A stretch of 64,000 nucleotides of DNA from Microbacterium sp. AB (GCF_032878875.1 NZ_CP118157.1:2728001-2792000), one strand, 5' to 3'; positions 8,256 to 19,365 are shown, numbered from the stretch's first letter. The notes: a model not told the origin generated them from the letters alone. Translations and numbers: made by a program.

Positions 8256-8852
8256 CTAGGCCGCGACGCGCACGAGGCCACGGGCCTCGAGAGCCGCGAA
8301 GATGCGTTCGGTGATCTCGTCGAGCGTGCCGACGCCGTCGATGCGGTCGACGATGCCGCGCGCGCCGTACACGTCGATGATGGGCGCCGTCTCCGACTCG
8401 TAGATGTCGAGGCGGTTCGAGATGGCCTCCTCGGTGTCGTCGCTGCGCCCCTGCTCGGCGGCGCGCTTCGCGATGCGGGCGATGCTCTCCCGGCGCGGGA
8501 CGTCGAGCAGGACGACCGCGTCGAGGCCCTCGCCGCGGGCGCCGAGGAAGGCGTCGAGATGGTCGACCTGGACGGTGTTGCGCGGGTACCCGTCGAGGAG
8601 GAAGCCCGCGGCGGCGTCGTCCTGCGACAGACGGTCGCGCACGATCTCGCTCGTCACCTCGTCGGGGACCAGGTCGCCGGCGTCGAGGATGGCCGTGACC
8701 TTGCGCCCGAGCTCGGTGCCGTCCTTGATGTTCGCGCGGAAGATGTCGCCCGTCGAGACGACGGGGACGCCGAAGGCCTCCGCGACGAGCACGCCCTGGG
8801 TGCCCTTGCCGGAGCCCTGGGGGCCGACGATGAGGAGACGGGTGGCGGTCAT
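8256..8852 (-). CDS. adk: Adenylate kinase
   Basis: Adk interconverts ATP, AMP and ADP. The protein has 198 residues, with the P-loop GPQGSGKGTQ at residues 10-19, the STGDIFRANI AMP-site segment, LLDGYPRNTVQ, and a short LID without the zinc-binding Cys residues of long forms. The ATG at 8852 overlaps the secY stop (ATGA, 8849-8852) and has GAAGGA upstream. Tight coupling to secY and map is the common actinobacterial order. Confidence 0.98.
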   Translation of the reverse strand: MTATRLLIVGPQGSGKGTQGVLVAEAFGVPVVSTGDIFRANIKDGTELGRKVTAILDAGDLVPDEVTSEIVRDRLSQDDAAAGFLLDGYPRNTVQVDHLDAFLGARGEGLDAVVLLDVPRRESIARIAKRAAEQGRSDDTEEAISNRLDIYESETAPIIDVYGARGIVDRIDGVGTLDEITERIFAALEARGLVRVAA

Positions 8853-10174
8853 CGGAGGAGTCCTTCGTAGTGGCGCTGCTGCAGCTGCGCGTCGATCTGC
8901 TTCACGGTCTCGAGTCCGACGCCGACGATGATGAGGATCGACGCGCCGCCGAACGGGAAGTTCTGGTTCGCGCCGACCGTCGCCAGGGCGATGAGCGGGA
9001 TGAGCGCGATCAGGCCGAGATAGATCGAGCCCGGAAGCGTGATGCGCGTGAGCACGTAGTCGAGGTACTCGGCCGTCGGGCGCCCCGCGCGGATGCCGGG
9101 GATGAAGCCGCCGTACTTCTTCATGTTGTCGGCGACCTCCTCCGGGTTGAACGTGATCGCGACGTAGAAGTACGTGAAGCCGATGATGAGGAGGAAGTAC
9201 ACCAGCATGTAGAGCGGGTGATCGCCCGTCGTCAGGTAGTTGTTGATCCAGTTGACCCAGCCCGGCAGGTTGCCGTCGGCGTCCGGGGTCGAGTTGAACT
9301 GCGCGATGAGCGACGGGATGTACAGCAGCGACGACGCGAAGATGACCGGCACGACGCCCGCCATGTTGACCTTGATCGGGATGTACGTGTTCGTGCCGCC
9401 GTAGGTGCGCCGTCCGACCATCCGCTTCGCGTACTGCACCGGGATCCGGCGCTGCGACTGCTCGACGAAGACCACGGCCGCGACGACGACGATGCCGACC
9501 GCGAGGACGAGGAGGAAGATCTCGGGGCCGCGCGCCTCCCAGATCGACCACATGGCGCCGGGGAAGGTCGCGGCGATCGACGTGAAGATGAGCAGCGACA
9601 TCCCGTTGCCGATGCCGCGCTCGGTGACGAGCTCGGCGAACCACATGATGAGGCCCGTGCCCGCCGTCATCGTGATGATGAGGAGCAGCTGCGCCCACCA
9701 GACGTCGTTCGTGAGGAGCGAGGTGCACTCGGGGATGCCGGTCACGCCGAACAGCTGGCCGCTGCGCGCGACGGTGACGAGCGTGGTCGACTGCAGCAGC
9801 GCGAGCGCGATCGTGAGGTAGCGCGTGTACTGCGTGAGCCGCGCCTGACCCGCCTGGCCCTCCTTGTGGAGGGTCTCGAAGTGCGGGATGACCACGCGCA
9901 GCAGCTGCGTGATGATCGTCGCCGTGATGTACGGCATGACGCCGAGGGCGAAGATCGAGAGCTGGAGCAGCGCGCCGCCGGAGAAGAGGTTCACCAGGGA
10001 CAGCAGGCCCTGCGCGCCCGAGGTCTGATCGATGCAACTCTGGACGTTCGGGAAGTTCACGAACGGCGACGGCACGTGCGCGCCGAGGCGGTAGAGGGCG
10101 ATGATCCCGAGCGTGAAGCCGATCTTCCGCCGCAGATCCGGCGTGCGGATGATCCGCGCGATAGCGCTGAACAA
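8849..10174 (-). CDS. secY: Protein translocase subunit SecY
   Basis: SecY is the channel of the Sec preprotein translocase. The product has 441 residues, with ten membrane segments and the conserved LGVMPYITATIITQLL (segment 2), MVGRRTYGGTNTYIPIKVN and FTYFYVAITFNPEEVADNMKKYGGFIPGIR motifs. The TTG at 10174 is preferred: it lies seven bases after a GGGAGG ribosome site and removes an N-terminal extension that would overlap that site. A hairpin between rplO and secY suggests that secY-adk-map has its own promoter. Confidence 0.97.
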   Translation of the reverse strand: MFSAIARIIRTPDLRRKIGFTLGIIALYRLGAHVPSPFVNFPNVQSCIDQTSGAQGLLSLVNLFSGGALLQLSIFALGVMPYITATIITQLLRVVIPHFETLHKEGQAGQARLTQYTRYLTIALALLQSTTLVTVARSGQLFGVTGIPECTSLLTNDVWWAQLLLIITMTAGTGLIMWFAELVTERGIGNGMSLLIFTSIAATFPGAMWSIWEARGPEIFLLVLAVGIVVVAAVVFVEQSQRRIPVQYAKRMVGRRTYGGTNTYIPIKVNMAGVVPVIFASSLLYIPSLIAQFNSTPDADGNLPGWVNWINNYLTTGDHPLYMLVYFLLIIGFTYFYVAITFNPEEVADNMKKYGGFIPGIRAGRPTAEYLDYVLTRITLPGSIYLGLIALIPLIALATVGANQNFPFGGASILIIVGVGLETVKQIDAQLQQRHYEGLLR

Positions 10175-10245
10175 GGAAGAGCCTCCCGGTGAAATGGAGC
10201 GGTGCACGGATGAAGGAAGGCGCACCACACTCCAGAGTAACGGAA

Positions 10246-10273
10246 AGGGCCGGAAGCTCTCGCCTCCGGCCCT
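10246..10273 (-). terminator. Hairpin terminator after rplO
   Basis: Perfect 9-base arms AGGGCCGGA (10246-10254) and TCCGGCCCT (10265-10273) with a 10-base loop, 11 bases past the rplO stop. It marks the end of the S10-spc unit. Confidence 0.7.
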
Positions 10274-10284
10274 CTCGCGCGGTG

Positions 10285-10746
10285 CTACTTGATGCTGCCG
10301 CCGGCGGCGACGATCTTCTGCTCTGCGGAGCCGGAGACCTTGTCCACCGACACCGTGAGCGCCACGGTCACGTCGCCGTTCCCGAGCACCTTGACCTTCT
10401 CGTTCTTGCGAACGGCGCCCTTCGCGACGAGGTCCGCGACGGTCACGTCGCCGCCCTCGGGATAGAGCTCCGCGAGCTTGTCCAGGTTCACGACCTGGTA
10501 CTCGACGCGGAACGGGTTCTTGAAGCCGCGGAGCTTCGGGGTGCGCATGTGCAGCGGCATCTGGCCGCCCTCGAAGCCGACGCGCACGGTGTTGCGGGCC
10601 CTCGTGCCCTTCGTGCCGCGACCGGCCGTCTTGCCCTTCGAGCCCTCGCCGCGGCCCTTGCGGGTCTTCGCGGTGTTGGCCCCCGGGACGGGACGGAGGT
10701 GGTGGGCCTTCAGCACGCCGGGGCGCTGCTCGTCGTTCTCAGCCAT
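10285..10746 (-). CDS. rplO: 50S ribosomal protein L15
   Basis: L15 is a late-assembly large-subunit protein. The 153-residue sequence has the N-terminal [33 protein letters not shown] stretch (residues about 15-47) with the Gly/Lys-rich extension that threads into rRNA, and [16 protein letters not shown]. Its start overlaps the rpmD stop (ATGA at 10743-10746). It is the last ribosomal gene of this part of the cluster before a hairpin. Confidence 0.98.
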   Translation of the reverse strand: MAENDEQRPGVLKAHHLRPVPGANTAKTRKGRGEGSKGKTAGRGTKGTRARNTVRVGFEGGQMPLHMRTPKLRGFKNPFRVEYQVVNLDKLAELYPEGGDVTVADLVAKGAVRKNEKVKVLGNGDVTVALTVSVDKVSGSAEQKIVAAGGSIK

Positions 10747-10931
10747 CAGTCGATCTCCTCAACGTTCACGAGGTGAGCGACGGTCCGGACGTAGCCGCGC
10801 GTCTGCGCGTCGTCGGGACGGACGACCGAGTCGCCGATCCGCTTGAGACCGAGGCTGCGCAGCGTGTCACGCTGGTTCTGCTTCTCGCTCACCTTGGACT
10901 TGATCTGCGTCACCTTCAGACGCGCAGCCAT
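10746..10931 (-). CDS. rpmD: 50S ribosomal protein L30
   Basis: This 61-residue protein starts [20 protein letters not shown] and has [20 protein letters not shown], the L30 signature. The ATG at 10931 overlaps the rpsE stop by four bases and its own stop overlaps the rplO start by one, so rpsE-rpmD-rplO are translationally coupled. Confidence 0.98.
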   Translation of the reverse strand: MAARLKVTQIKSKVSEKQNQRDTLRSLGLKRIGDSVVRPDDAQTRGYVRTVAHLVNVEEID

Positions 10932-11605
10932 CAGGCACCTGCCTTTGCGCTCGCGGTGGCCTCGGCCTCCGCGCGCACGAGACGCGGCGGGGCGACCTGG
11001 TCGAAGTCGAGGCCGCGGCGCGCGGCGACCGCACGGGGCTCCTCGAGCTGCTTCAGGGCCGCGACGGTCGCGTGCACGATGTTGATCGTGTTCGACGAGC
11101 CGAGCGACTTCGACAGCACGTCGTGGATGCCGGCGCACTCGAGCACCGCGCGAACCGGACCGCCGGCGATGACGCCGGTACCGGCCGCCGCGGGGCGGAG
11201 CAGGACGACGCCCGCAGCGGCCTCACCCTGCACGGGGTGCGGGATGCTGCTGCCGGTGCGGGGGACGCGGAAGAAGTTGCGCTTCGCGTCCTCGACGCCC
11301 TTGGAGATGGCCAGCGGCACCTCGCGGGCCTTGCCGTAGCCGACGCCGACCACGCCGTTGCCGTCGCCGACGACCACGAGGGCGGTGAAGCTGAAGCGAC
11401 GACCGCCCTTGACGACCTTCGACACGCGGTTGATGGTGACGACGCGCTCCAGGAACTGGTTGTCGCTTCCGCGACCGTTGCGGTCGCGGCTGTTGCCCCG
11501 ATCGCGACCGCCGCGGCGAGGCTCGCGCTCACGGCGCTCCTCGGTCTGCTCGGGCGCTGCCGGAGCGGCTTCGGTGGTCACTTCGGTCTCCTTGATCTCA
11601 CTCAC
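10931..11605 (-). CDS. rpsE: 30S ribosomal protein S5
   Basis: S5 shapes the mRNA entry region and decoding fidelity. Of its 224 residues, about 50 at the N-terminus form a charged Glu/Arg/Gly-rich extension. The conserved S5 double-stranded RNA-binding region begins at [23 protein letters not shown] and continues through GYGKAREVP. Typical S5 has about 165-200 residues, so the extension is long but common in Actinobacteria. It overlaps rplR upstream (11602-11605) and rpmD downstream. Confidence 0.98.
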   Translation of the reverse strand: MSEIKETEVTTEAAPAAPEQTEERREREPRRGGRDRGNSRDRNGRGSDNQFLERVVTINRVSKVVKGGRRFSFTALVVVGDGNGVVGVGYGKAREVPLAISKGVEDAKRNFFRVPRTGSSIPHPVQGEAAAGVVLLRPAAAGTGVIAGGPVRAVLECAGIHDVLSKSLGSSNTINIVHATVAALKQLEEPRAVAARRGLDFDQVAPPRLVRAEAEATASAKAGA

Positions 11606-11961
11606 AGGTTCAGGCCTCCCTCACGGGCGCCATCCGCGATCGCGGCGACACGACCCGCATAGCGGTTGCCTCCGCGGTCGAACACGACGTCGCTGATGCC
11701 GGCTGCCTTCGCGCGCTCCGCGACGAGCTCGCCGACCCTGCGGGCCTTGGCGGTCTTGTCGCCCTCGAGCGAACGGAGGTCGGTCTCGAGCGTCGACGCG
11801 CTGAAGAGCGTGAGGCCCTTGCTGTCGTCGACGAGCTGCACGAACACGTGCCGTGCGGAGCGGGTGACGACGAGACGGGGACGCGCCTCGGAGCCCACGA
11901 CCTTCTTGCGAAGGCGAGTGTGGCGTCGCGAACGCGCGACGGACTTCGACTTCACAGCCAT
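11602..11961 (-). CDS. rplR: 50S ribosomal protein L18
   Basis: L18 binds 5S rRNA with L5 and L25. The 119-residue protein shows [20 protein letters not shown] and the C-terminal [25 protein letters not shown], both conserved. Its stop overlaps the rpsE start (ATGA). Confidence 0.98.
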   Translation of the reverse strand: MAVKSKSVARSRRHTRLRKKVVGSEARPRLVVTRSARHVFVQLVDDSKGLTLFSASTLETDLRSLEGDKTAKARRVGELVAERAKAAGISDVVFDRGGNRYAGRVAAIADGAREGGLNL

Positions 11962-11963
11962 GA

Positions 11964-12500
11964 TTACTTACCAGCCTTTCCGGCCTTGCGCCGCACGACC
12001 TCGCCGGCGTAGCGCACACCCTTGCCCTTGTACGGCTCGGGCTTGCGGATCTTGCGGATGTTCGCGGCCACCTCGCCGACGGCCTGCTTGTCGATGCCGC
12101 TGACGGTCACCTTGTTGTTGCCCTCGACCGTGAAGGTGATGCCCGCGGGGGGCTCGACCAGGACGGGGTGGGAGAAGCCCAGGGCGAACTCGACGGAGGA
12201 GCCCTTCTGCGCGACGCGGTAGCCGGTGCCGACGACCTCGAGGCCCTTCGTGTACCCCTGGGTCACGCCGACGATGTTGTTGGCGATGAGGGTGCGGGTG
12301 AGGCCGTGCAGCGCACGCGACTCACGCTCGTCGTCGGGACGGGTGACGAGAACCTGGTTCTCCTCGACCTCGACCGCGATGGGGGCGGCGACCGTGAGGG
12401 CGAGCTCGCCCTTCGGGCCCTTGACCGCGACGTTCGACCCGTCGACCGTCACGGAGACGCCGGCGGGGATGTCAATGGGAAGACGTCCAATACGCGACAT
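11964..12500 (-). CDS. rplF: 50S ribosomal protein L6
   Basis: L6 lies near the factor-binding site and sarcin-ricin loop. The 178-residue protein starts [21 protein letters not shown] and has the C-terminal signature [29 protein letters not shown] split across its last 30 residues. Length is standard. It is two bases from rplR and six from rpsH. Confidence 0.99.
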   Translation of the reverse strand: MSRIGRLPIDIPAGVSVTVDGSNVAVKGPKGELALTVAAPIAVEVEENQVLVTRPDDERESRALHGLTRTLIANNIVGVTQGYTKGLEVVGTGYRVAQKGSSVEFALGFSHPVLVEPPAGITFTVEGNNKVTVSGIDKQAVGEVAANIRKIRKPEPYKGKGVRYAGEVVRRKAGKAGK

Positions 12501-12506
12501 GGGTGA

Positions 12507-12905
12507 TCACCACACGTAGGCGAGAACTTCTCCGCCCACGCCCTTCTGCTCGGCCTGGCGGTCGGTGAGGAGACCGCTGGAGGTGGAAAGGATGGCGACG
12601 CCGAGACCGCCCAGCACGCGAGGGAGCTCGCTGGACTTCGCGTACACGCGAAGGCCGGGCTTCGAGACGCGCTTGATCCCTGCGATCGAGCGCTCACGGT
12701 TCGGGCCGTACTTGAGGGTCAGCGTGAGGGTCTTGCCGACGCGCGCGTCGGACTCCTCCCACGAGCCGATGTACCCCTCCTGCTTGAGGATGTCGGCGAT
12801 GTGCGTCTTGAGCTTGCTCGACGGCAGTGACACGGAGTCGTGATGCGCCGAGTTCGCGTTGCGCAGACGGGTCAGCAGATCTGCGACCGGGTCTGTCATG
12901 GTCAT
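12507..12905 (-). CDS. rpsH: 30S ribosomal protein S8
   Basis: S8 binds the central domain of 16S rRNA and in many bacteria represses the spc operon by binding its mRNA. The 132-residue protein starts [18 protein letters not shown] and has the conserved ending [21 protein letters not shown]. The upstream gap to rplE holds a large hairpin and no rpsN. Confidence 0.99.
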   Translation of the reverse strand: MTMTDPVADLLTRLRNANSAHHDSVSLPSSKLKTHIADILKQEGYIGSWEESDARVGKTLTLTLKYGPNRERSIAGIKRVSKPGLRVYAKSSELPRVLGGLGVAILSTSSGLLTDRQAEQKGVGGEVLAYVW

Positions 12906-12986
12906 ATGAGATGTCCTTTGTTCATGAGGTTTCGGCTGCCGTTACACGACAGACGACCTTCGATGACGTGCCGATGTTCGGCTGCC

Positions 12987-13030
12987 ATGCGCGTCGCCCC
13001 CGCGGTGCATACCCCGGGGGCGACGCGCAT
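12987..13030 (-). terminator. 16-base perfect hairpin between rplE and rpsH
   Basis: Arms ATGCGCGTCGCCCCCG (12987-13002) and its exact complement (13015-13030) with a 12-base loop, in the 144-base gap where rpsN normally sits. There is no T run on the transcript side, so it could be an attenuator, an RNA processing site or an mRNA stabiliser rather than a simple terminator. Confidence 0.6.
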
Positions 13031-13049
13031 GAGCAAACGCCCTAGTGTA

Positions 13050-13640
13050 TCAGGCCTGGTCGTTACGTCCCACGAAGGGGAAGTTGAGGTGGCGCAGGAG
13101 GGCGCGTCCCTCGTCGTCCGTCTTCGCGGTGGTGACGATCGTGATGTCGAAGCCGCGGACGCGGTCGATCTTGTCCTGGTCGATCTCGTGGAAGATCGAC
13201 TGCTCGGTGATGCCGAACGTGTAGTTGCCGTTCCCGTCGAACTGCGTGGTCGACAGTCCGCGGAAGTCGCGGATGCGGGGCAGGGCCAGCGAGATGAGCC
13301 GGTCGAGGAACTCCCACGCGCGGTCGCCGCGGAGGGTGACGTGCGCGCCGATGGCCTGTCCCTCGCGCAGCTTGAACTGCGCGATCGACTTCTTCGCCTT
13401 CGTGACGAGCGGCTTCTGGCCGGTGATGGCGGTGAGGTCTGCGACCGCGCCATCGATGACCTTGCTGTCGCGAGCGGCCTCTCCCACACCCGTGTTCACG
13501 ACGACCTTGACGAGACCGGGAACCTGCATCGGGTTCGCGTATCCGAACTCCTCCTGCAGCTTCTCGCGGATCTCCGTGCGGTAGACCTGCTTGAGGCGCG
13601 GCTGGATTTTGCCAGTCTGCGCCGCGGTGTCCGTGCTCAT
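13050..13640 (-). CDS. rplE: 50S ribosomal protein L5
   Basis: L5 binds 5S rRNA and contacts P-site tRNA. The 196-residue protein has [50 protein letters not shown] and [19 protein letters not shown], all family signatures. A short Lys/Gln N-terminal extension is typical of Actinobacteria. It follows rplX by two bases. Confidence 0.99.
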   Translation of the reverse strand: MSTDTAAQTGKIQPRLKQVYRTEIREKLQEEFGYANPMQVPGLVKVVVNTGVGEAARDSKVIDGAVADLTAITGQKPLVTKAKKSIAQFKLREGQAIGAHVTLRGDRAWEFLDRLISLALPRIRDFRGLSTTQFDGNGNYTFGITEQSIFHEIDQDKIDRVRGFDITIVTTAKTDDEGRALLRHLNFPFVGRNDQA

Positions 13641-13642
13641 AC

Positions 13643-14002
13643 TCAGATGTCCTTACCCGACTTCTTCGCGTAGCGAACGCGAACGGTCTTCTTGACGCCG
13701 TCCTTGACCCGCTCCTCGAGACGGAAGCCGACGCGGGTCGGCTTCTTGGTCTCGGGATCGACGAGTGCGACGTTGGACACGTGGATCGGGGCCTCGAGGG
13801 TCTCGATGCCGCCGGTCTTCGTGCCGCGCTGCGTCTGGCCGACGCGGTTGTGCTTCGTGATGTAGTTGACGCCCTCGACGACGACGCGGTTGCCGCCGTC
13901 GATGACCTGCAGCACCTTGCCCTGCTTGCCGCGGTCTCCACCGCGCTCGGCAGTGGCGCCGCTGATCACCTGGACGAGGTCGCCCTTCTTGATCTTCGCC
14001 AT
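13643..14002 (-). CDS. rplX: 50S ribosomal protein L24
   Basis: L24 is an assembly initiator of the large subunit. The 119-residue protein begins [20 protein letters not shown] with a KOW motif ([24 protein letters not shown]), then the [27 protein letters not shown] segment across residues about 65-92. Three bases separate it from rplN. Confidence 0.99.
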   Translation of the reverse strand: MAKIKKGDLVQVISGATAERGGDRGKQGKVLQVIDGGNRVVVEGVNYITKHNRVGQTQRGTKTGGIETLEAPIHVSNVALVDPETKKPTRVGFRLEERVKDGVKKTVRVRYAKKSGKDI

Positions 14003-14005
14003 GAG

Positions 14006-14374
14006 TTACAGCACCTCCGGGGCGAGCGAGACGATCTTCATGAACTTGCGATCGCGCAGCTCACGGCCGACCGGTCCGAAGATGCGGGTGCCGCGGGGCT
14101 CCCCGTCGTTCTTCAGGATGACGGCGGCGTTCTCGTCGAACTTGATGTACGAGCCGTCTGCACGGCGCGTCTCCTTGACGGTACGGACGACGACGGCCTT
14201 GACCACGTCGCCCTTCTTCACGTTGCCGCCGGGGATCGCGTCCTTGACGGTGGCGACGATGGTGTCACCGACGCCCGCGTACCGACGGTTCGAGCCGCCG
14301 AGCACGCGGATGGTGAGCAGCTCCTTGGCGCCGGTGTTGTCGGCCACCTTGAGGCGGGATTCGTTCTGAATCAC
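14006..14374 (-). CDS. rplN: 50S ribosomal protein L14
   Basis: L14 contacts 16S rRNA across the subunit interface. The 122-residue protein starts [20 protein letters not shown] and ends [19 protein letters not shown], both invariant features; its length is exactly that of most bacterial L14 proteins. It opens the spc part of the cluster. Confidence 0.99.
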   Translation of the reverse strand: MIQNESRLKVADNTGAKELLTIRVLGGSNRRYAGVGDTIVATVKDAIPGGNVKKGDVVKAVVVRTVKETRRADGSYIKFDENAAVILKNDGEPRGTRIFGPVGRELRDRKFMKIVSLAPEVL

Positions 14375-14410
14375 TTCTTACTCCTTGGTTCCCAGCGAGC
14401 CCCGGGAGGC

Positions 14411-14695
14411 TTACTTGGCCTTCTCGAGGATCTCGACCAGGCGCCAGCGCTTCGTGGCGCTGAGCGGGCGGGTCTCGTTGATGACCACGAGGTCGCCGAT
14501 GCCGGCGGTGTTCTGCTCGTCGTGCGCCTTGAGCTTCTTCGTGCGGCGGATGACCTTGCCGTAGAGGGGGTGCTTCACGCGGTCCTCCACCTCGACGACG
14601 ATGGTCTTGTCCATCTTGTCGCTCACGACGTAGCCGCGGACCGACTTGCGGTACCCGCGCTCGGCGGGCGCCTCGGTCTTGTTCTCGGTGGCCAT
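14411..14695 (-). CDS. rpsQ: 30S ribosomal protein S17
   Basis: S17 is a primary 16S rRNA-binding protein. The product has 94 residues. After about 10 variable residues it has [20 protein letters not shown] and [21 protein letters not shown], then the [21 protein letters not shown] end. The ATG at 14695 shares its A with the rpmC stop (TGATG). A GTG one codon upstream is possible. Confidence 0.98.
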   Translation of the reverse strand: MATENKTEAPAERGYRKSVRGYVVSDKMDKTIVVEVEDRVKHPLYGKVIRRTKKLKAHDEQNTAGIGDLVVINETRPLSATKRWRLVEILEKAK

Positions 14696-14997
14696 CACTC
14701 AGCCTCTCCCTCGGCGACGGGCGTCTCCGCCTTCTTCGCCTTGCTCTTCTTGGCCTTGGTCTCGACCGGGGCGGGCGTGGCACGGATGCCGAGCTCGCGC
14801 TCACGGATCACGGTGTAGAGACGGGCGATGTCGCGCTTGACGGCGCGGATGCGGCCGTGGCTCTCCAGCTGGCCGGTGGCCGACTGGAAGCGCAGGTTGA
14901 ACAGCTCTTCCTTGGCCTTGCGCAGCTCCTCGACGAGGCGCTGGTCTTCGAACGTGTCGAGCTCCTTGGGGGCGAGCTCCTTGGTGCCGATCGCCAT
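14695..14997 (-). CDS. rpmC: 50S ribosomal protein L29 with charged tail
   Basis: L29 lines the polypeptide exit tunnel beside L23. Residues 1-75 include [49 protein letters not shown], spread over about 50 positions, the L29 coiled hairpin. About 25 extra residues rich in Lys, Ala and Glu follow, giving 100 residues against the usual 60-75. It overlaps rplP and rpsQ at its ends. Confidence 0.98.
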   Translation of the reverse strand: MAIGTKELAPKELDTFEDQRLVEELRKAKEELFNLRFQSATGQLESHGRIRAVKRDIARLYTVIRERELGIRATPAPVETKAKKSKAKKAETPVAEGEAE

Positions 14998-15416
14998 TAC
15001 GCGTCGCCCTCCTCGCGCTTGATGATGCGTGCCTTGAGCGGCAGCTTGTGGATTGCCCGGGTCAGCGCTTCACGAGCGAGCTGCTCGTCCACGCCCGAGA
15101 CCTCGAAGAGGACGCGACCCGGCTTGACGTTCGCGACCCACCACTCGGGCGAGCCCTTGCCGGAGCCCATGCGGGTCTCGGCCGGCTTCTTCGTGAGCGG
15201 ACGGTCGGGGTAGATGTTGATCCACACCTTCCCGCCGCGCTTGATGTGACGCGTCATGGCGATACGAGCGGACTCGATCTGACGGTTCGTCACATAGGCG
15301 GGCGTGAGCGCCTGGATGCCGTACTCGCCGAAGGAGACCTTGGTGCCGCCGGTGGCCTGGCCATCGCGCTTGGGGTGGTGCTGCTTTCGGTACTTGACCT
15401 TGCGGGGGATGAGCAT
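14997..15416 (-). CDS. rplP: 50S ribosomal protein L16
   Basis: L16 organises the A site and peptidyl transferase centre. The 139-residue protein begins [20 protein letters not shown] and has [28 protein letters not shown] in its first half, then [23 protein letters not shown]. It is coupled to rpsC by a one-base TAATG overlap. Confidence 0.99.
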   Translation of the reverse strand: MLIPRKVKYRKQHHPKRDGQATGGTKVSFGEYGIQALTPAYVTNRQIESARIAMTRHIKRGGKVWINIYPDRPLTKKPAETRMGSGKGSPEWWVANVKPGRVLFEVSGVDEQLAREALTRAIHKLPLKARIIKREEGDA

Positions 15417-16171
15417 TACGCCGACGCTCCTTCCGCGACCGGAGCGGCCTCGTCGTTGCGACGCGGGCCGCGGCGGCCGCCACGGTCGCGCGATGCGGGC
15501 TTACGCGAAGCCTCTTCACGCGCGAGTTCCTTGTTGGTGAGGTCGCCCTTGTAGATCCAGACCTTCACGCCGATGCGGCCGAACGTGGTCTTCGCCTCGT
15601 AGAAGCCGTAGTCGATGTTCGCGCGCAGCGTGTGCAGCGGCACACGGCCCTCGCGGTAGAACTCCGACCGGCTCATCTCCGCGCCGCCGAGGCGGCCCGA
15701 GACCTGGATGCGGACGCCCTTGGCGCCGGCGCGCTGCGCGCCCTGCAGTCCCTTGCGCATGGCGCGGCGGAAGGCCACGCGGGCGCTGAGCTGCTCGGCG
15801 ACGCCCTGCGCGACGAGCTGAGCGTCGGCCTCGGGGTTCTTGACCTCGAGGATGTTCAGCTGGATCTGCTTGCCGCTGAGCTTCTCGAGCTCGCTGCGGA
15901 TGCGCTCGGCCTCCGCACCGCGACGGCCGATGACGATGCCCGGGCGTGCGGTGTGGATGTCGACGCGCACACGGTCGCGGGTGCGCTCGATCTCGATGCT
16001 GCTCACGCCGGCGCGGTCGAGCGACGTCGTGAGGAGCTTGCGGATCCGGATGTCCTCGGCCACGTAGTCGGCGTAGCGCTGACCCGGCTTCGTCGAATCC
16101 GAGAACCAGCGCGAGACGTGGTCCGTGGTGATGCCGAGGCGGAAGCCGTACGGGTTTACCTTCTGTCCCAT
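15416..16171 (-). CDS. rpsC: 30S ribosomal protein S3
   Basis: S3 guards the mRNA entry channel. The 251-residue protein starts [22 protein letters not shown], has the KH domain segment [16 protein letters not shown], and [20 protein letters not shown]. After residue 210 a variable charged tail rich in Arg and Gly follows. It overlaps rplV and rplP by one base each. Confidence 0.99.
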   Translation of the reverse strand: MGQKVNPYGFRLGITTDHVSRWFSDSTKPGQRYADYVAEDIRIRKLLTTSLDRAGVSSIEIERTRDRVRVDIHTARPGIVIGRRGAEAERIRSELEKLSGKQIQLNILEVKNPEADAQLVAQGVAEQLSARVAFRRAMRKGLQGAQRAGAKGVRIQVSGRLGGAEMSRSEFYREGRVPLHTLRANIDYGFYEAKTTFGRIGVKVWIYKGDLTNKELAREEASRKPASRDRGGRRGPRRNDEAAPVAEGASA

Positions 16172-16566
16172 TACTTGCTCGCCTTCTTCTTGCCCGCCGT
16201 CGCCGCATCGGCGACGTCCGGCGTGGAGAGCACGACCGTGATGTGGCTCGTGCGCTTCTTGATCTGGAACGCGCGGCCCTGGGCACGAGGCTGGAAGCGC
16301 TTGAGCGTCGTCCCCTCGTCCACGAAGGCGTTCTTCACGTACAGGTCCTGCTCGTTCAGGTACTCACCGGCATTGCCGGCCTTGACCTGCGCGTTGGCGA
16401 CGGCCGACTCGACGAGCTTGTAGATCGGCTCCGAGGCCGACTGCTGTGCGAACTTCAGGATGGCGAGTGCCTCCTGAGCCTGCTTGCCCTTGATGAGAGC
16501 GACGACACGACGAGCCTTCTGAGGGGTCACGCGGATGTGTCGCACGCGGGCGATGGACTCCACCAT
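16171..16566 (-). CDS. rplV: 50S ribosomal protein L22
   Basis: L22 has a beta hairpin reaching into the exit tunnel. The 131-residue protein shows [20 protein letters not shown] at the start and [31 protein letters not shown] across residues about 84-114, the tunnel loop signature. A short Lys-rich end follows. It lies 21 bases from rpsS. Confidence 0.99.
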   Translation of the reverse strand: MVESIARVRHIRVTPQKARRVVALIKGKQAQEALAILKFAQQSASEPIYKLVESAVANAQVKAGNAGEYLNEQDLYVKNAFVDEGTTLKRFQPRAQGRAFQIKKRTSHITVVLSTPDVADAATAGKKKASK

Positions 16567-16587
16567 TTCTCTCTCCTCTCGGTCGCC

Positions 16588-16869
16588 TTAGCGGCGACGG
16601 CCCTTCTTGTCGTCCTTCACATGGCCGCGGAAGGTGCGGGTGGGCGCGAACTCGCCCAGCTTGTGTCCGACCATGGACTCGGTCACGAACACGGGGATGT
16701 GCTTGCGACCGTCGTGCACGGCGATGGTGTGTCCCAGCATGGCGGGGATGATCATCGAACGGCGTGACCAGGTCTTGATGACGTTCTTGGTTCCGGCTTC
16801 GTTCTGCGAGACGACCTTGCGAAGCAGGTGCTCGTCGACGAAGGGGCCCTTCTTCAGACTGCGTGGCAT
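16588..16869 (-). CDS. rpsS: 30S ribosomal protein S19
   Basis: S19 binds 16S rRNA at the head with S13. The 93-residue protein starts [19 protein letters not shown] and has [20 protein letters not shown] and the [20 protein letters not shown] end. Length is standard. It follows rplB by 11 bases. Confidence 0.99.
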   Translation of the reverse strand: MPRSLKKGPFVDEHLLRKVVSQNEAGTKNVIKTWSRRSMIIPAMLGHTIAVHDGRKHIPVFVTESMVGHKLGEFAPTRTFRGHVKDDKKGRRR

Positions 16870-16880
16870 CTTCTTGACTC

Positions 16881-17720
<840 letters not shown>

Positions 17721-17744
17721 TTCTCTCTATTCCTTCCCGGCGCC

Positions 17745-18044
17745 TCAGGCGACAGCCGTGAAGATGTCGATGGTGCCCGACTTGAGCGTCACGATCGCGC
17801 GCTTGGTGTCCTTGCGCTTGCCCGTGCCGAAGCGGGTGCGGCGGGACTTGCCGACGCGGTTGATCGTGTTCACCGAGGCGACCTTCACGTCGAAGATCTT
17901 CTCGATCGCGAGCTTGATCTCGGTCTTGTTCGACCGGGGGTCCACGATGAACGTGTACTTGCCCTCGTCGATCAGGCCGTAGCTCTTCTCGGAGACGACG
18001 GGCGAGATGATGATGTCTCGCGGGTCCTTGTTGAGAACGGTCAT
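17745..18044 (-). CDS. rplW: 50S ribosomal protein L23
   Basis: L23 docks trigger factor and SRP at the tunnel exit. The 99-residue protein has [20 protein letters not shown] and [20 protein letters not shown] followed by [16 protein letters not shown]. Its start overlaps the rplD stop by four bases (ATGA at 18041-18044). Confidence 0.98.
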   Translation of the reverse strand: MTVLNKDPRDIIISPVVSEKSYGLIDEGKYTFIVDPRSNKTEIKLAIEKIFDVKVASVNTINRVGKSRRTRFGTGKRKDTKRAIVTLKSGTIDIFTAVA

Positions 18045-18700
18045 GCCGAGACCTCCTGGGTGGCGCCGGTCTTCAGCGCGATGAACGCGTTGATCGCGGC
18101 CTTCGTGAACACGACGTCGTCGGACGTGACCACGTCGTAGGCGTTGAGCTGGTCCGCGGCCAGGACGTGGATGCCCTGGAGGTTGCGGACGCTCAGCCAG
18201 GCGAACTCCTCGGCGCGGTCGAGCACGACGAGGACCTTCTTCGACGGGGCGACCTGCGCGATGAACGACGCGGCGGCCCTCGTCGAGGGCTTCTCGACGC
18301 CGAAGGACTCGACGACGTGCAGGCGTCCGCCGCGGAAGCGGTCGCTGAGCAGCCCTGCGAGGGCTGCCGCGATCATCTTCTTCGGGGTGCGCTGCGAGTA
18401 GTCGCGCGGCTTCGGGCCGTGGACGATGCCACCGCCGGTCATGTGCGGCGCACGGATCGAGCCCTGTCGGGCGTTGCCCGTGCCCTTCTGCTTGAAGGGC
18501 TTGCGGCCTGCGCCGGAGACCTCGCCGCGACGCTTGGTCGAGTGGGTGCCCTGGCGAGCCGCCGCGAGCTGCGCGACGACGACCTGGTGGATCAGCGGGA
18601 TGTTCGTCTTGACGTCGAACACCGAGGCGGGAAGCTCGACCGAGCCGGTCTTCTTCCCATCGGTGCCGAGGACGTCGAGAGCGAGAGTCGAGTCAGCCAT
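18041..18700 (-). CDS. rplD: 50S ribosomal protein L4
   Basis: L4 reaches into the exit tunnel and in some bacteria autoregulates the S10 operon through its leader. The 219-residue protein has the conserved loop [31 protein letters not shown] across residues about 54-85, and RVSLRNL-like [21 protein letters not shown]. It is five bases from rplC and overlaps rplW. Confidence 0.98.
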   Translation of the reverse strand: MADSTLALDVLGTDGKKTGSVELPASVFDVKTNIPLIHQVVVAQLAAARQGTHSTKRRGEVSGAGRKPFKQKGTGNARQGSIRAPHMTGGGIVHGPKPRDYSQRTPKKMIAAALAGLLSDRFRGGRLHVVESFGVEKPSTRAAASFIAQVAPSKKVLVVLDRAEEFAWLSVRNLQGIHVLAADQLNAYDVVTSDDVVFTKAAINAFIALKTGATQEVSA

Positions 18701-18705
18701 CTGCC

Positions 18706-19365
18706 TCAGGCCCCCTTCACAGCGTTGCGGACGAAGACGATCCGGCCGCGCGCACCGGGGACGGCGCCCTTGACGAGCAGCAGGCCCTTCTCGGCGTCGA
18801 CGGCGTGGACCGTGAGGTTGAGGACGGTCACGCGCTCGCCGCCCATACGGCCGGCCATGCGCATGCCCTTGAAGACGCGGCTCGGGGTCGACGACGCGCC
18901 GATCGAGCCGGGCTTGCGGTGGTTGCGGTGCGCACCGTGCGAGGCGGAGACGCCCTTGAAGTTGTGGCGCTTCATGACGCCCGCGGTGCCCTTGCCCTTG
19001 CTGGTGCCGACGACGTCGACCAGCTGCCCGGCCTCGAACGTGCCCTCAGCGGTGAGCTCCTGGCCCAGGCTGTAGTCGGCGGCGTCCGCGGTGCGGATCT
19101 CGGTGAGGTGACGACGCGGCGTCACACCCGCGGCCTCGAAGTGGGCCGTGAGGGGCTTGTTCACCTTGCGGGGGTCGACCTGCCCGTAGCCGATCTGCAC
19201 GGCGCTGTAGCCGTCCTTCTCGGCCGTGCGGATCTGGGTGACCACGTTCGGGGCGAGCTCGATCACCGTGACGGGGATGAGCTTGCCGTTCTCGTTCCAG
19301 ACCTGCGTCATGCCCAGCTTGGTGCCGAGCAGGCCCTTCGAAACCTTGTTGTTGATGTCAGCCAT
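18706..19365 (-). CDS. rplC: 50S ribosomal protein L3
   Basis: L3 is one of the first large-subunit proteins to bind rRNA and approaches the peptidyl transferase centre. The 219-residue protein has [40 protein letters not shown] residues near 150, and [13 protein letters not shown]. It lies eight bases after rpsJ. Confidence 0.98.
   Translation of the reverse strand: MADINNKVSKGLLGTKLGMTQVWNENGKLIPVTVIELAPNVVTQIRTAEKDGYSAVQIGYGQVDPRKVNKPLTAHFEAAGVTPRRHLTEIRTADAADYSLGQELTAEGTFEAGQLVDVVGTSKGKGTAGVMKRHNFKGVSASHGAHRNHRKPGSIGASSTPSRVFKGMRMAGRMGGERVTVLNLTVHAVDAEKGLLLVKGAVPGARGRIVFVRNAVKGA

Noticed and set aside
12906..13049. Possible hidden rpsN in the rplE-rpsH gap
   Set aside because: The gap is shorter than an S14 gene, no frame encodes its zinc or RNA-binding motifs, and most of it is a hairpin.
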